NCBI RefSeq assembly: GCF_020164485.1
Contig: NZ_JAIQZA010000041.1
Span: 1-33,986, forward strand
Source of the DNA: Salegentibacter tibetensis
Lineage (GTDB): Bacteria > Bacteroidota > Bacteroidia > Flavobacteriales > Flavobacteriaceae
Reading direction: 5' to 3'
Length of the DNA stretch: 33,986 bases
The notes under the pieces were generated by a model. The model did not search any database, had not been told where the DNA came from, and saw nothing but the letters and a program-made list of their open reading frames with translations. Below are positions 8,869 to 16,821 of the stretch, in pieces. The translations under genes and the position numbers were made by a program. Numbering within the stretch: position 1 is the stretch's first letter; each line of letters begins with the position of its first letter.

Positions 8869-9032
8869 ATTGGTGTTGTGATCGTTCCGGGGTTGCTACC
8901 AGAAAAAGATATGGGAGGCGTACTAAAAAAAGAAATCGGTTTCTACGGCTTTAATTAAGTCTGTTTTTTCAGACCTTTATCAAAGCCTAACCAGCCTGAT
9001 TTTTTGCCATAAGCTATTTGAAGACAAGCTTA

Positions 9033-9668
9033 TTACTTTAAATATTGCCCTAACAATGTTCTTTTCTTAGGATCCAGGGCTTTATTATTTGCTGCAATTT
9101 CCAGGAAGTCCCGGTTCTTTTCTTTTGCATAAACCAAATGGAAAAGTTCGGCCACACTTAAATTCTTATCAGGACGCTCTATTAAGGAGAATTGATCATT
9201 ATTAGCTACAAATCCTTCCTCTAGAACACTTAAATAGGTTCCTGCAAAACCCTTTTCAATAAATTGTTTCAGGATCTTTTGATCTCCAAATTTATAACCG
9301 AGTTTATAACAAGGTTCTCTATAATCCGAAACTTGCACTACGGCATCACCTACTTTATAAACATCCCCTAAAAAAACTTTCCTTTCATCAAAATTTGATA
9401 CGGTCAGATTTTCTCCAAACATTCCCCAGGTCCAGTCCAGTTTAGGATATAGATTTTTCCAATACGGGTACTGTTCTGAAGAAAATATGTAGCAGGCTTT
9501 GTAAAAACCACCGTGATTTTTACGATCTGATATTTCATCATTAATCACATTATTTTTCGCTAAATAAATAGGTTCATCAGTAGGTTCTTTATAAATACCT
9601 GTGAGTACTTCTTTTGCATTCCAAATTATTTTAGTTGGTTTTCCAATATTGGTTGAAATTATTTTCAC
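9033..9668 (-). CDS. MOSC domain protein (YiiM-like)
   Basis: A 211-aa soluble protein with a MOSC beta-barrel. MOSC domains occur in molybdenum cofactor sulfurases and in stand-alone proteins thought to handle a sulfur-carrying cysteine. The likely cysteine is in SDYREPCYKLGYKFG (about residue 119). NHGG (about residues 52-55) and WGMFGENL (about 81-88) also fit the YiiM branch. The C-terminal ~45 residues resemble the helical tail of YiiM proteins. The start codon is GTG at 9668. A -7 box lies 36 bases upstream. The substrate cannot be told from sequence. Confidence 0.85.
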   Translation of the reverse strand: MKIISTNIGKPTKIIWNAKEVLTGIYKEPTDEPIYLAKNNVINDEISDRKNHGGFYKACYIFSSEQYPYWKNLYPKLDWTWGMFGENLTVSNFDERKVFLGDVYKVGDAVVQVSDYREPCYKLGYKFGDQKILKQFIEKGFAGTYLSVLEEGFVANNDQFSLIERPDKNLSVAELFHLVYAKEKNRDFLEIAANNKALDPKKRTLLGQYLK

Positions 9669-9703
9669 GTAATTAAAAGTTTATTTTTAATGGTATTATC
9701 GGG

Positions 9704-9711
9704 CAAAGGTA
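9704..9711 (-). promoter_or_regulatory. Candidate -7 box of the MOSC gene
   Basis: On the minus strand TACCTTTG matches TAnnTTTG exactly, about 35 bases upstream of the GTG start. No good TTG -33 element is present at the usual 17-21 base distance, so the call rests on the -7 box alone. Confidence 0.4.
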
Positions 9712-9781
9712 TTTTAAGTTTATTATTGAGTATATCTGGTAGACGATGAAATCCTCAATTGGTTGTGTCGAGATTTAAAAA

Positions 9782-10636
9782 TCATCCATTCCAATTTCCA
9801 AATATGCCATTTTGATAATCCTGAAACGCCTGCTGGATTTCTTCCTGACTATTCATTACAAAGGGTCCCTGGGCTACAATAGGCTCATTAAATGGTGCGG
9901 CATGCCCAAGTAATACAATACTTTCTTCCTGAGCTTCAATTTCCAGTTTTTCTCCATCATTAGTGAATTCAACCAGATTATGCATTTTAGCTTCTTCACC
10001 GTTCACCTTTACTTTGCCTTTTACCACATAAAAGAAAATATTTTTTTCTGAAGGAATATCTAAGGAATATTTACCGCCATTGGCAAATTCTACAGTAGCT
10101 ATTTGAATATCGTTTAAAGGTTCAAAAGCACCGCTTTTTTCTTCCCAATTTCCGGAAACTGCTGCTAATTTAACTTTCCCGTCATTTAAAGTTAACTGCG
10201 GAATATCTTCTTTTTGAATTCCTTTATAGTTAGGCTCAGTCATTTTATGCTTTGCCGGAAGATTTACCCAAAGCTGAAGAATTTCCAGTTCCCCACCTTT
10301 TTTCTTGAATTCTTCTGAAGAAATTTCGGCGTGAATAAGGCCTTTTCCGGCAGTCATCCACTGCACACCGCCGGCTTTGATCACACTTTCGAATCCGCCA
10401 CTGTCTTTGTGGGTTAGATCGCCTTTCAGAATAAATGTAACGGTCTCAAATCCGCGGTGGGGATGTGGGCCAAAGGGCAATCCGTTATTGTTTTCGGGAT
10501 ATTCCTGGTAGCCGTGATGGTTTAAAAATAAAAACGGATCTATATGATCTACAGAATTTGTGGGCAACGCACGATAGGTTATAAGATCGGCGATAGGGGA
10601 GCTCACCGCTGTGTGTATTTTTTTAATACTTCTCAT
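9782..10636 (-). CDS. Pirin family bicupin protein
   Basis: A 284-aa pirin-like protein with two cupin domains. The N-terminal cupin has the metal-binding set His58, His60 (PHPHRGFETVT), His102 and Glu104 (GKGLIHAE), corresponding to His56/His58/His101/Glu103 of human pirin. The C-terminal cupin (~175-280) lacks such a set. Bacterial pirins such as YhhW have quercetinase activity, but the natural substrate is mostly unknown. It follows the esterase gene by 14 bases, so the pair is probably one transcript. The metal site looks complete, so an active enzyme is plausible. Confidence 0.93.
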   Translation of the reverse strand: MRSIKKIHTAVSSPIADLITYRALPTNSVDHIDPFLFLNHHGYQEYPENNNGLPFGPHPHRGFETVTFILKGDLTHKDSGGFESVIKAGGVQWMTAGKGLIHAEISSEEFKKKGGELEILQLWVNLPAKHKMTEPNYKGIQKEDIPQLTLNDGKVKLAAVSGNWEEKSGAFEPLNDIQIATVEFANGGKYSLDIPSEKNIFFYVVKGKVKVNGEEAKMHNLVEFTNDGEKLEIEAQEESIVLLGHAAPFNEPIVAQGPFVMNSQEEIQQAFQDYQNGIFGNWNG

Positions 10637-10650
10637 TAAAGTTTCAGGTT

Positions 10651-11268
10651 TTAATTAAAAACAAATTGATTGGCGAGTTTCAGCTCATCTTCTGAGATTG
10701 TATGCGGCCTGTTTTTATAGATTTTCACTTCTACATTGGCATTCATTTCCCGCAAAATTTCAGCAGAATTCTCTACCCGCTCTACCGGTACGTGGGGATC
10801 GGGATCGCCGGTGCCAATAAAGATTGGCGTACCATTAAAATCACCCGAATAATTTTCGGTATAAATTTTATCGCCAATTAGACCACCAGTAAACGCTACG
10901 ACACCACCAAACCTTTGGGCGTGGCGAGTTACGAATTCCAGGGTTAGGCACGCGCCCTGGGAAAATCCTGCAAGATAAATATTTTCTGAAGCTATGCCCG
11001 TTTCTTTAATTTCTTCCAGTAATTCCTCTAAAACTTCCAAAGCTGATGAAAATTCTGGTTCATTTTGTGCAGGCGGAGCCAGGAATGAATTCGGGTACCA
11101 GGTGAAATCTGTGGCCTGTGGTGCTAAAATCGCGAATTCTGGGGTGTTTAATTTACTGGCTAAGGAAAGAAACTCCTTGGCGCTGCCACCACGGCCGTGT
11201 ATTAAAACCAAAACTTTTTCGGCTTCCCGAAGTTCTTTTCCGGCGGTATATATCTCTTTTTTATGCAT
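10651..11268 (-). CDS. Alpha/beta hydrolase, phospholipase/carboxylesterase (YpfH-like)
   Basis: A 205-aa serine hydrolase. The oxyanion region LIHGRGGSAKEF is near residue 22. The nucleophile elbow GFSQGA is near residue 101, the catalytic Asp is in GTGDPDPHVPVERV, and the His is in NRPHTISEDEL. Length and motif spacing fit the Abhydrolase_2 family of small carboxylesterases/phospholipases. There is no signal peptide, so it is cytoplasmic. It is the first gene of a pair with the pirin gene. The substrate is not predictable from sequence. Confidence 0.9.
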   Translation of the reverse strand: MHKKEIYTAGKELREAEKVLVLIHGRGGSAKEFLSLASKLNTPEFAILAPQATDFTWYPNSFLAPPAQNEPEFSSALEVLEELLEEIKETGIASENIYLAGFSQGACLTLEFVTRHAQRFGGVVAFTGGLIGDKIYTENYSGDFNGTPIFIGTGDPDPHVPVERVENSAEILREMNANVEVKIYKNRPHTISEDELKLANQFVFN

Positions 11269-11305
11269 TTTTATAATTTTAAATTAAGATACTAAATACC
11301 AATAA

Positions 11306-11330
11306 AAAAGTCCCGAAAAACGGGACTTTT
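11306..11330 (-). terminator. Terminator of the lipoprotein/DUF2807 pair
   Basis: A perfect 10-bp stem AAAAGTCCCG (11306-11315) / CGGGACTTTT (11321-11330) with an A5 loop. On the minus strand it runs into TTTTTTATT, so it mainly ends the leftward gene that stops at 11380. The plus-strand T run is short. Confidence 0.85.
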
Positions 11331-11379
11331 AAAACAATTTTTAGATTTGATTCAGTTAAACTAGATATTCGAAATTGAA

Positions 11380-11613
11380 CTAGTTATCATCGTTATCAAT
11401 TTTCACTTTTTTCTTCACTTCTCCATCATCTTCTTTTATCTTGATCTTTTTATCATCGGTTTTCACTTTTACCTTGCCTTCTTTAACTTTAATCTTTGCA
11501 TCTTCTTCTTCGGCCAATTGTTCAATCTCCGACTTCTCCTCTTCCTCCCTGCACGATACAAAACTTAGGCTTAATGCCAGTATCAATAGAATTGATTTTA
11601 ATGCAATTTTCAT
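11380..11613 (-). CDS. Small highly charged lipoprotein, function unknown
   Basis: A 77-aa protein. Residues 1-20 form a signal peptide with a lipobox ending FVSC (Cys21). The mature part is almost wholly charged: an acidic stretch after the cysteine (REEEEKSE), then alternating lysine and hydrophobic residues (KIKVKEGKVKVK, KKIKIKEDD), ending in DNDDN. The acidic run right after Cys could act as a Bacteroidetes surface-export signal for lipoproteins (inference). It lies 42 bases after the DUF2807 lipoprotein gene and just before a terminator, so the two probably share a transcript. I do not recognise a family. Confidence 0.7.
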   Translation of the reverse strand: MKIALKSILLILALSLSFVSCREEEEKSEIEQLAEEEDAKIKVKEGKVKVKTDDKKIKIKEDDGEVKKKVKIDNDDN

Positions 11614-11655
11614 AATTTTTAGTTTTATGTTAGTAATTAAATGTAGCTAAAAAAC

Positions 11656-12474
11656 TTAATCTTTTTTAGCAAGAACTGCTTTTTCTGAAAATTCAACTAA
11701 ATCTACTTTAGGGTTTCCGTAAAGTTCCATTTTGCTTCGGTGTTTAGCAGTAAGCGTAAGCGTTTCTAAAACTTCAAGTTCATTTTTAGATTTACCTTCG
11801 GCTACAACTACTGCAGTTTTTACAGTTAACCTCCTACCGTCAAATTTGGTAGAATGTTCTGAGCGTAATTGTAGATCGTCTACTTCTCCTTCAATTCTGG
11901 CGCTTGCTTTTTCATAAATGTCTACTTTAAACTTTGGCGCGTTTACCAGGGCTTTGATTTCACTTGACCCATTTAGTTGAAAATACGCATCATCTGCCGT
12001 TAGGTTTAATTCTACTTCAGATTTCCCTTCGTTAAAGAGATCAAATTTAGTAGCGGTAACGGTAAGGTAAACCTCCGCGTCATCTGCAGTAGTAATTTTA
12101 AGTTCTTCAGAGTATAGCTCTTCGTTTGCTTCCAATTCAGTATTTCCAGAAACGCTAATATTCAGAAGGTTTTCAGGAAAGGTGAGGATGATTTCCTGAG
12201 ACTTACTTTTACCAATTTTTTTAGTCGGCTTCAAATATAAAACCTGATCTACCACTTCTCCTCTAATTATGCGATGTAGATTATCATCGGCTTCAACTTC
12301 CATCATACCGGTGCTTCCTTTTTTGAGTGTCACCTCAAAATCTCCTGCTATGTCTATACTATGAAAATCTGTTAAACGAGTTTTTTCGGTAGTTACATTT
12401 CGGCTTCCTTTTACTTTATTGGCACCACAGCTAAAAGCCATACAAATGCTTATTAAGAGTAATATCTTTTTCAT
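11656..12474 (-). CDS. Head-GIN (DUF2807) domain lipoprotein
   Basis: A 272-aa lipoprotein with lipobox AFSC (Cys16). The mature protein fits DUF2807: an opening DFHSIDIAGDFEVTLKKG, then about ten beta repeats with D/E or S at the turns (SVSGNTELEA, TTADDAEVYL, LNGSSEIKAL, DIYEKASARI). The GSGD turns of the relative at 187-921 are replaced by other small or acidic residues, so the two are distant paralogues. It has its own -7 box, squeezed against the terminator of the upstream PspC operon. Confidence 0.85.
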   Translation of the reverse strand: MKKILLLISICMAFSCGANKVKGSRNVTTEKTRLTDFHSIDIAGDFEVTLKKGSTGMMEVEADDNLHRIIRGEVVDQVLYLKPTKKIGKSKSQEIILTFPENLLNISVSGNTELEANEELYSEELKITTADDAEVYLTVTATKFDLFNEGKSEVELNLTADDAYFQLNGSSEIKALVNAPKFKVDIYEKASARIEGEVDDLQLRSEHSTKFDGRRLTVKTAVVVAEGKSKNELEVLETLTLTAKHRSKMELYGNPKVDLVEFSEKAVLAKKD

Positions 12475-12494
12475 AAATAATAAGTGTTTTAAAA

Positions 12495-12502
12495 CAAATA
12501 TA
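12495..12502 (-). promoter_or_regulatory. -7 box of the DUF2807 lipoprotein gene
   Basis: TATATTTG on the minus strand, 21 bases before the ATG. It begins only a few bases after the T run of the terminator at 12507-12529, so the -33 region coincides with that hairpin. No TTG is seen at the right distance. Confidence 0.5.
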
Positions 12503-12506
12503 CTAA

Positions 12507-12529
12507 AAAGCCCCCGTATTGGAGGCTTT
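12507..12529 (-). terminator. Terminator of the DUF4870-PadR-PspC operon
   Basis: The stem AAAGCC-CC / GG-GGCTTT (nine pairs, one mismatch, 5-base loop) is followed on the minus strand by TTTTTAG. It lies 10 bases after the stop of the 47-codon ORF. Confidence 0.7.
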
Positions 12530-12538
12530 AAGGCTTGC

Positions 12539-12682
12539 TTAGCATTGGTAGAAAGCTACCGGACATTTTTTGATTAAGATTTGATGACATTCAATATAAT
12601 CTTTAACCATCTTTTCGTTTTCTACCACCGGCTCTCCTAAATTGAAGACTACCAGTAGTAATTGCAGGATTAACTGTATCAT
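12539..12682 (-). CDS. 47-aa small ORF coupled to the PspC gene by ATGA
   Basis: I translated this by hand: it reads MIQLILQLLLVVFNLGEP..., 47 codons, ending in TAA at 12539. Its ATG overlaps the TGA of the PspC-domain gene (ATGA, 12682-12679). AGGAG lies just upstream (two bases before the ATG, tight spacing). The stop is 10 bases before an intrinsic terminator. The N-terminus (residues 2-15) is hydrophobic and could be a membrane anchor or signal. The rest is charged, with cysteines at 32, 40 and 47. I do not know a homologue. Gene structure argues that it is translated; a chance ORF remains possible. Confidence 0.5.
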   Translation of the reverse strand: MIQLILQLLLVVFNLGEPVVENEKMVKDYIECHQILIKKCPVAFYQC

Positions 12683-14415
12683 AACTCCTCATTTTCATTA
12701 TTCGCTTTTCCATTGCCAACAGATTTTTTATCTATCGTAACCCCTCGCCGGTTAATCTGAATATTTACTTCTTCATCCCCGGAATTAATTCTTGCATTAA
12801 AATCATCGTCTTCATTCCATTCATCTTCACTTTGGGTGTCCCATTCTTCAGCCGGGCAATCTTCACAAATCGCTGCATCTTCAGTGATTGTTAAAAATTT
12901 TTCTTCATCTCCGTAATTTAAAATATCACCCCATCTATCAGTATTTCTGTGGAAAGTATTGGTGTTTTCATCGGCAAAAAGGATAGTACCTTCTGGTAAA
13001 AACAGTGTAACTTTCACTTTTTGATCTCTGTATTTATATTTTGTAGCTGAAGTGAAGAAACTGTTCAATAATAGTTCGTTTCCACTGAAACTAGTGTTGT
13101 AATCAATATTCTGCGCGCGTTCTTTTGCTTCTTTGTAATCTTTACCTTCCGCCGACTTTACTACTTCCAGTTTGGCCAGGGAGTCTTTGGTAGGCTTTAC
13201 AATTAGGCGAACATCTGAGCTGTACATTACTTTTTCATCATTATCATCATATTTAATTTTAAAATCTGTACTTCTGTAAATATTTGATGAATAATTTTGA
13301 TTTGACTGCATTCTCAAGTAAAGAGTATCATTGGCGGCAATTGGCAGGGTGTCTGTAGTTAACTGTTCACCATCAAAAGCTCGATGGGTCGCTTGTTGTA
13401 TTCCTATTACCGCAGCACCGATTAGTGCCAGAAGCCATAATCCTAATAGAACCAGTTTTGCCGGGGTACCAATAGACTTTAAGCGACCTACCAAAATTTT
13501 TAATCCTAAGATGAAAAGGAAGAAAAACGGGATGCCCACAAGTAAAAAACTTAGCAACCAGAGCAACCAAAGTGGAGCTCCACTAACAGCCATTTCCACA
13601 TAACTGCTCCAGGGTGCATCTATAAGTCCGAAGGTTCCAACGGTAAACAAGCCTATAAAAAGACTGATTAATGCCGCACCTGCTATCAATATTAGGAGGA
13701 TTCCAATTAGTTTAACAAATACCTTTAAAATAAAAGCTATAACATCACCTATGGCAGTGGCTGCAGAGGTAGCTCCGGTTTTTGCCTGGTTGCCATATTT
13801 CTGGTAATCTACATCTTTCACCTTTCCGGTAACATTATCAAAACCCTCCCGAATCTTTTTTTCGATATTGCTTATGGTCACCTCCTCACCGCGCATCGCC
13901 AGTTTATCGGCTGTGGTTTTGGCTTCAGGAACAAAGATCCAAAGTGCAATATAGATTAGGATAAAAGCGCCACTTGAGAAGATGGTGAGTAAGATCCAAA
14001 GTAAGCGTACCCAGATAAAATCTATACCTAAATAATGTCCCAGTCCAGAAGAAACACCGCCGACATAAGAATGTTCGGTATCCCTAAACAATTGTTTTCC
14101 TGAAGATCTGGTGGTTTTTGTGTACACCGGTTCATCTTCAAAGATCTCTTCATCTACCATATAATCTTCGGGTTGCCCCATTATGGCGATTACTTCTTCT
14201 ACTTCTTTAATGCCGATAACCTGGCGGTCGTCTTTTTTCTTCTCATTAAACAATTCAGCAATACGTGCTTCAATATCAGCTATGATTTCATCTTTTCCCT
14301 GAGTGTTGGTAAAAGAGCGTTTTATAGCATCCAGATAATGCTGTAGTTTGGCATATGCGTCTTCGTCTATATGAAAGAATATACCGGCAAGATTTATATT
14401 TACTGTCTTATTCAT
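12679..14415 (-). CDS. PspC domain membrane protein
   Basis: A 578-aa protein. Residues 1-100 are soluble and helical (IADIEARIAELF...GIKEVEEVIAIMG), like other flavobacterial PspC proteins. The PspC domain follows at ~108-166, with VGGVSSGLGHYLGIDFIWVR and two membrane helices. After a linker there are about four further TM segments (~220-345), then a ~230-residue extracytoplasmic domain with a very acidic tail. PspC is the membrane sensor of the phage-shock response in enterobacteria; in Bacteroidetes the partner set differs. The start overlaps the PadR stop by 8 bases, and the stop overlaps the 47-codon ORF. Regulation by the adjacent PadR is likely. Confidence 0.88.
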   Translation of the reverse strand: MNKTVNINLAGIFFHIDEDAYAKLQHYLDAIKRSFTNTQGKDEIIADIEARIAELFNEKKKDDRQVIGIKEVEEVIAIMGQPEDYMVDEEIFEDEPVYTKTTRSSGKQLFRDTEHSYVGGVSSGLGHYLGIDFIWVRLLWILLTIFSSGAFILIYIALWIFVPEAKTTADKLAMRGEEVTISNIEKKIREGFDNVTGKVKDVDYQKYGNQAKTGATSAATAIGDVIAFILKVFVKLIGILLILIAGAALISLFIGLFTVGTFGLIDAPWSSYVEMAVSGAPLWLLWLLSFLLVGIPFFFLFILGLKILVGRLKSIGTPAKLVLLGLWLLALIGAAVIGIQQATHRAFDGEQLTTDTLPIAANDTLYLRMQSNQNYSSNIYRSTDFKIKYDDNDEKVMYSSDVRLIVKPTKDSLAKLEVVKSAEGKDYKEAKERAQNIDYNTSFSGNELLLNSFFTSATKYKYRDQKVKVTLFLPEGTILFADENTNTFHRNTDRWGDILNYGDEEKFLTITEDAAICEDCPAEEWDTQSEDEWNEDDDFNARINSGDEEVNIQINRRGVTIDKKSVGNGKANNENEEL

Positions 14416-14752
14416 GATTCTTGTTTTTTTGATTGGTTACAACATTTACAGCGGTTTGGAGTTCGTCCCAGGTGCCGGTAAGCTCCTTGAGAAAGAGTTT
14501 CCCGGTATCGGTAAGCCCATAATACTTTCGCGGTGGTCCACTGCTGGATTCTTCCCAGCGATAACTGAGTAATCCTGCATTCTTTAACCTGGTTAATAGG
14601 GGGTAAATCGTGCCTTCAACCACCAGTAATTTCGCGTCTTTAAGGGTGTCCAGGATTTCGGCTACATACGCATCTTCGTCTTTTAAAACTGAAAGAATGC
14701 AGTACTCCAGTACACCTTTACGCATTTGAGCCTTGGTGTTTTCTATCTTCAT
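14408..14752 (-). CDS. PadR family transcriptional regulator
   Basis: A 114-aa PadR-like winged-helix repressor. Motifs are RKGVLEYCILSVL, YVAEILDTLKDAKLLVVEGTIYPLLTRLKNAGLLSYRWEE (split here only for description: helices 2-3 around 28-60) and the wing SGPPRKYYGLTDTGK. The short C-terminal helix (~91-113) would dimerise, as in the smaller PadR-s2 class. The start codon overlaps the stop of the DUF4870 gene (ATGA) and its stop overlaps the PspC start, so it sits inside the operon it probably controls. The effector is unknown. Confidence 0.93.
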   Translation of the reverse strand: MKIENTKAQMRKGVLEYCILSVLKDEDAYVAEILDTLKDAKLLVVEGTIYPLLTRLKNAGLLSYRWEESSSGPPRKYYGLTDTGKLFLKELTGTWDELQTAVNVVTNQKNKNHE

Positions 14753-15285
14753 AGCGTTTGGTTTTGAGGGTTGTTAAACTGTTCATTTTTTGATTGTTGA
14801 TGGTTATTATGATGATTATCTGAATCTTTTCCTATAAAATTGATGCTTAGGGGAAAAGAGTAATTTTCTCCATTACTGGCCTTAATACTCGCGCTTATTA
14901 CAGCATAGATTTCTAAAATAAAGAGCGCAGAAAGTAAAATGGCGAATACACTAATGGTGATCACTATAGAAATTGCCTGTCCCATTTCTTCTATATGAAA
15001 ATGCTCGGGCCCAATTGCAAAGGGAACATCACCACCCAGCCGTATTGCCTGGAAAAGGATAATTGAAATCCCAACTGCCAGTACTAAAATGGTATAGAGA
15101 AAAAGACTAATTTGAAAATTTATCGCCTTCCTGCCGTGTTCGTCTATAAATGGCTTTTCTTTCTTAGTAAGCCATAATATTAGCGGAAATATAAAATTCC
15201 CAAACGGAATAATAAACTTGCTAAAGACCGATAAATGCAGGATTGTGGCCAGTGTTTTTTCTTCTTTTGCTATCTTTGAGTTCAT
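14749..15285 (-). CDS. DUF4870 membrane protein
   Basis: A 178-aa integral membrane protein, first gene of the PadR-PspC operon. Features are the family's start (TILHLSVFSKFIIPFGNFIFPLILWL), the conserved DEHGRKAINFQIS near residue 50, and two further hydrophobic segments (~57-76 and ~108-133). The tail is hydrophilic and rich in His, Asn and Gln. The family is widespread in bacteria and has no assigned activity. It ends in an ATGA overlap with padR, and a promoter lies 20-52 bases upstream. Confidence 0.85.
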   Translation of the reverse strand: MNSKIAKEEKTLATILHLSVFSKFIIPFGNFIFPLILWLTKKEKPFIDEHGRKAINFQISLFLYTILVLAVGISIILFQAIRLGGDVPFAIGPEHFHIEEMGQAISIVITISVFAILLSALFILEIYAVISASIKASNGENYSFPLSINFIGKDSDNHHNNHQQSKNEQFNNPQNQTL

Positions 15286-15304
15286 AACCTAATAATTTAT
15301 AATA

Positions 15305-15337
15305 CAAATATATGGTTAAAAGAAGGTATTTTGCAAA
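15305..15337 (-). promoter_or_regulatory. Promoter of the DUF4870-PadR-PspC operon
   Basis: On the minus strand TTTG (15337-15334), then 21 bases, then TATATTTG (15312-15305). The spacer is two bases longer than the usual 19, but both boxes match. The -7 box ends about 20 bases before the ATG at 15285. Confidence 0.6.
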
Positions 15338-15430
15338 GCATAGTACTAAAATTTAACATATTTTTGTGAAATTATTTCTGAAGACATATTGATTAATTTG
15401 AATAACTTTATTAAAAACATATCTTTCACA

Positions 15431-15883
15431 ATGACATTAAATAGAAGCAAACTCAATAAATTTCTAATGCTGAAAATACCTAGCGCCTGGCTTTGCGGGG
15501 TACGGGTTGACGAAATTGAAGAAAATACCTGTAAGGTGAGTGTAAAGCATAAATGGATAAACCAAAATCCTTTTAAGAGCCTGTATTTTGCCGTGCAGGC
15601 CATGGCGGCAGAATTGACAACCGGCGCGTTGGTTATGGGAAAAATTCAGCAATCTAATAGAAAGATTTCTATGTTGGTTGCCCAGAATCGGGCGAAATTC
15701 ACGAAAAAAGCCACGGGAAAAATCAGCTTTTATTGCTACGATGGGCATTTAATAGATGAAGCTATAGAAAAAACACTCTCAACTGGAGAAGGACAAACTT
15801 TATGGATGAAATCTACCGGAATAAACGATACCGGCGAACAGGTAGCTGTTTTTGAATTTGAATGGACTATAAAAGCAAAATAG
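15431..15883 (+). CDS. DUF4442 hotdog-fold thioesterase-like protein
   Basis: The reading frame is open from a TTG at 15389, but ATG at 15431 gives MTLNRSKLNKFLMLKIPSAW, a 150-aa protein of the usual length for DUF4442, so I prefer it. The family has the hotdog fold of the acyl-CoA thioesterase PaaI. The stretch KHKWINQNPFKSLYFAVQAM (about residues 38-57) is the typical core around the central helix. The enzymatic activity is not proven. It lies 4 bases upstream of an AIM24-family gene, so the two are co-transcribed. Confidence 0.85.
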   Translation: MTLNRSKLNKFLMLKIPSAWLCGVRVDEIEENTCKVSVKHKWINQNPFKSLYFAVQAMAAELTTGALVMGKIQQSNRKISMLVAQNRAKFTKKATGKISFYCYDGHLIDEAIEKTLSTGEGQTLWMKSTGINDTGEQVAVFEFEWTIKAK

Positions 15884-15887
15884 AAGT

Positions 15888-16688
15888 ATGAATGCACATG
15901 AAATAGATTACCAGATCTTTGGAGAAGAAATGCAATATGTAGAGCTGGAACTGGATCCACAGGAAGCCGTAATTGCCGAAGCCGGCAATTTTATGATGAT
16001 GGATGATGGGATTAGAATGAATACTATTTTTGGCGACGGTTCTAAAGAAAATGAAGGTTTTCTGGGTAGAGTATTAGGAGCGGGAAAAAGATTGCTTACC
16101 GGCGAGAGCTTATTTATGACAATTTTCAGCAACGAAATTCAAGGTAAGAAGCGTATTAGTTTTGCTTCGCCTTATCCCGGTAAAATTATTCCTATAGATT
16201 TAACGAGATATGGTCATAAATTTATTTGCCAGAAAGACGCTTTTTTATGTGCGGCGAAAGGTGTTTCTGTAGGAATGGAATTTAGTAGAAAACTCGGCCG
16301 CGGGTTTTTTGGCGGAGAAGGTTTTATCATGCAAAAACTTGAAGGCGACGGGATGGCCTTTGTACACGCCGGAGGAACTATGGCCAGAAAGGAACTATCT
16401 CCCGGGGAAAAACTAAAGATAGACACGGGTTGTATTATTGGGTTTACACAAGATGTAGATTATGATATTGAATTTATAGGCGGAATAAAAAATACCATAT
16501 TTGGGGGCGAAGGACTTTTCTTCGCAACACTTACCGGCCCGGGAACTGTATACGTGCAATCCTTACCTTTTAGCCGATTGGCAAGCCGAATTTGGCAGGC
16601 TGCACCACAAGGTGGAGGCAAGGATAAAGGGGAAGGCAGCATTCTCGGGGGATTGGGAGATGTTATTAGTGGGGATCGAAGATTTTAG
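15888..16688 (+). CDS. AIM24 / TIGR00266 family protein
   Basis: A 266-aa soluble protein made of repeated beta strands. Motifs typical of the family are EAVIAEAGNFMMMDDGI, FLGRVLGAGKRLLTGESLFM, AFVHAGGTMARKEL and FGGEGLFFATLTGPGTVYVQ. The family includes bacterial proteins of unknown function and yeast AIM24 (mitochondrial biogenesis). The C-terminus is rich in Gly and Lys (GGGKDKGEGSILGGLGDV). No signal peptide is present. The start is 4 bases after the DUF4442 stop. There is no clear terminator after it; ACTGT/ACAGT at 16690-16702 is only a weak hairpin. Confidence 0.92.
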   Translation: MNAHEIDYQIFGEEMQYVELELDPQEAVIAEAGNFMMMDDGIRMNTIFGDGSKENEGFLGRVLGAGKRLLTGESLFMTIFSNEIQGKKRISFASPYPGKIIPIDLTRYGHKFICQKDAFLCAAKGVSVGMEFSRKLGRGFFGGEGFIMQKLEGDGMAFVHAGGTMARKELSPGEKLKIDTGCIIGFTQDVDYDIEFIGGIKNTIFGGEGLFFATLTGPGTVYVQSLPFSRLASRIWQAAPQGGGKDKGEGSILGGLGDVISGDRRF

Positions 16689-16821
16689 GACTGTTAAACA
16701 GTTCTGAATTAAAAAACGATTAGTAAATTTTTAGTATATTTAAGTGATTTAAAAAACACACAGCCTATTATAAGATTTCTACTCTTTTGTAACCTAACTT
16801 CTAATTTAAATCTTTCAAATT

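Noticed and set aside
8860-8958. Short plus-strand frame ending KKEIGFYGFN* after the rpsA terminator
   Set aside because: It reads like the tail of a protein but begins inside the terminator, has only a GTG start and ~27 codons, and no context. At most a decayed gene remnant; not listed as a gene.
8959-8975. GTCTG-TTTTTT-CAGAC hairpin
   Set aside because: Short stem with no T run on either strand; could be the end of the MOSC transcript but not convincing.
16690-16702. ACTGT-taa-ACAGT after the AIM24 gene
   Set aside because: Five-bp stem and no T tract; too weak for a terminator call.
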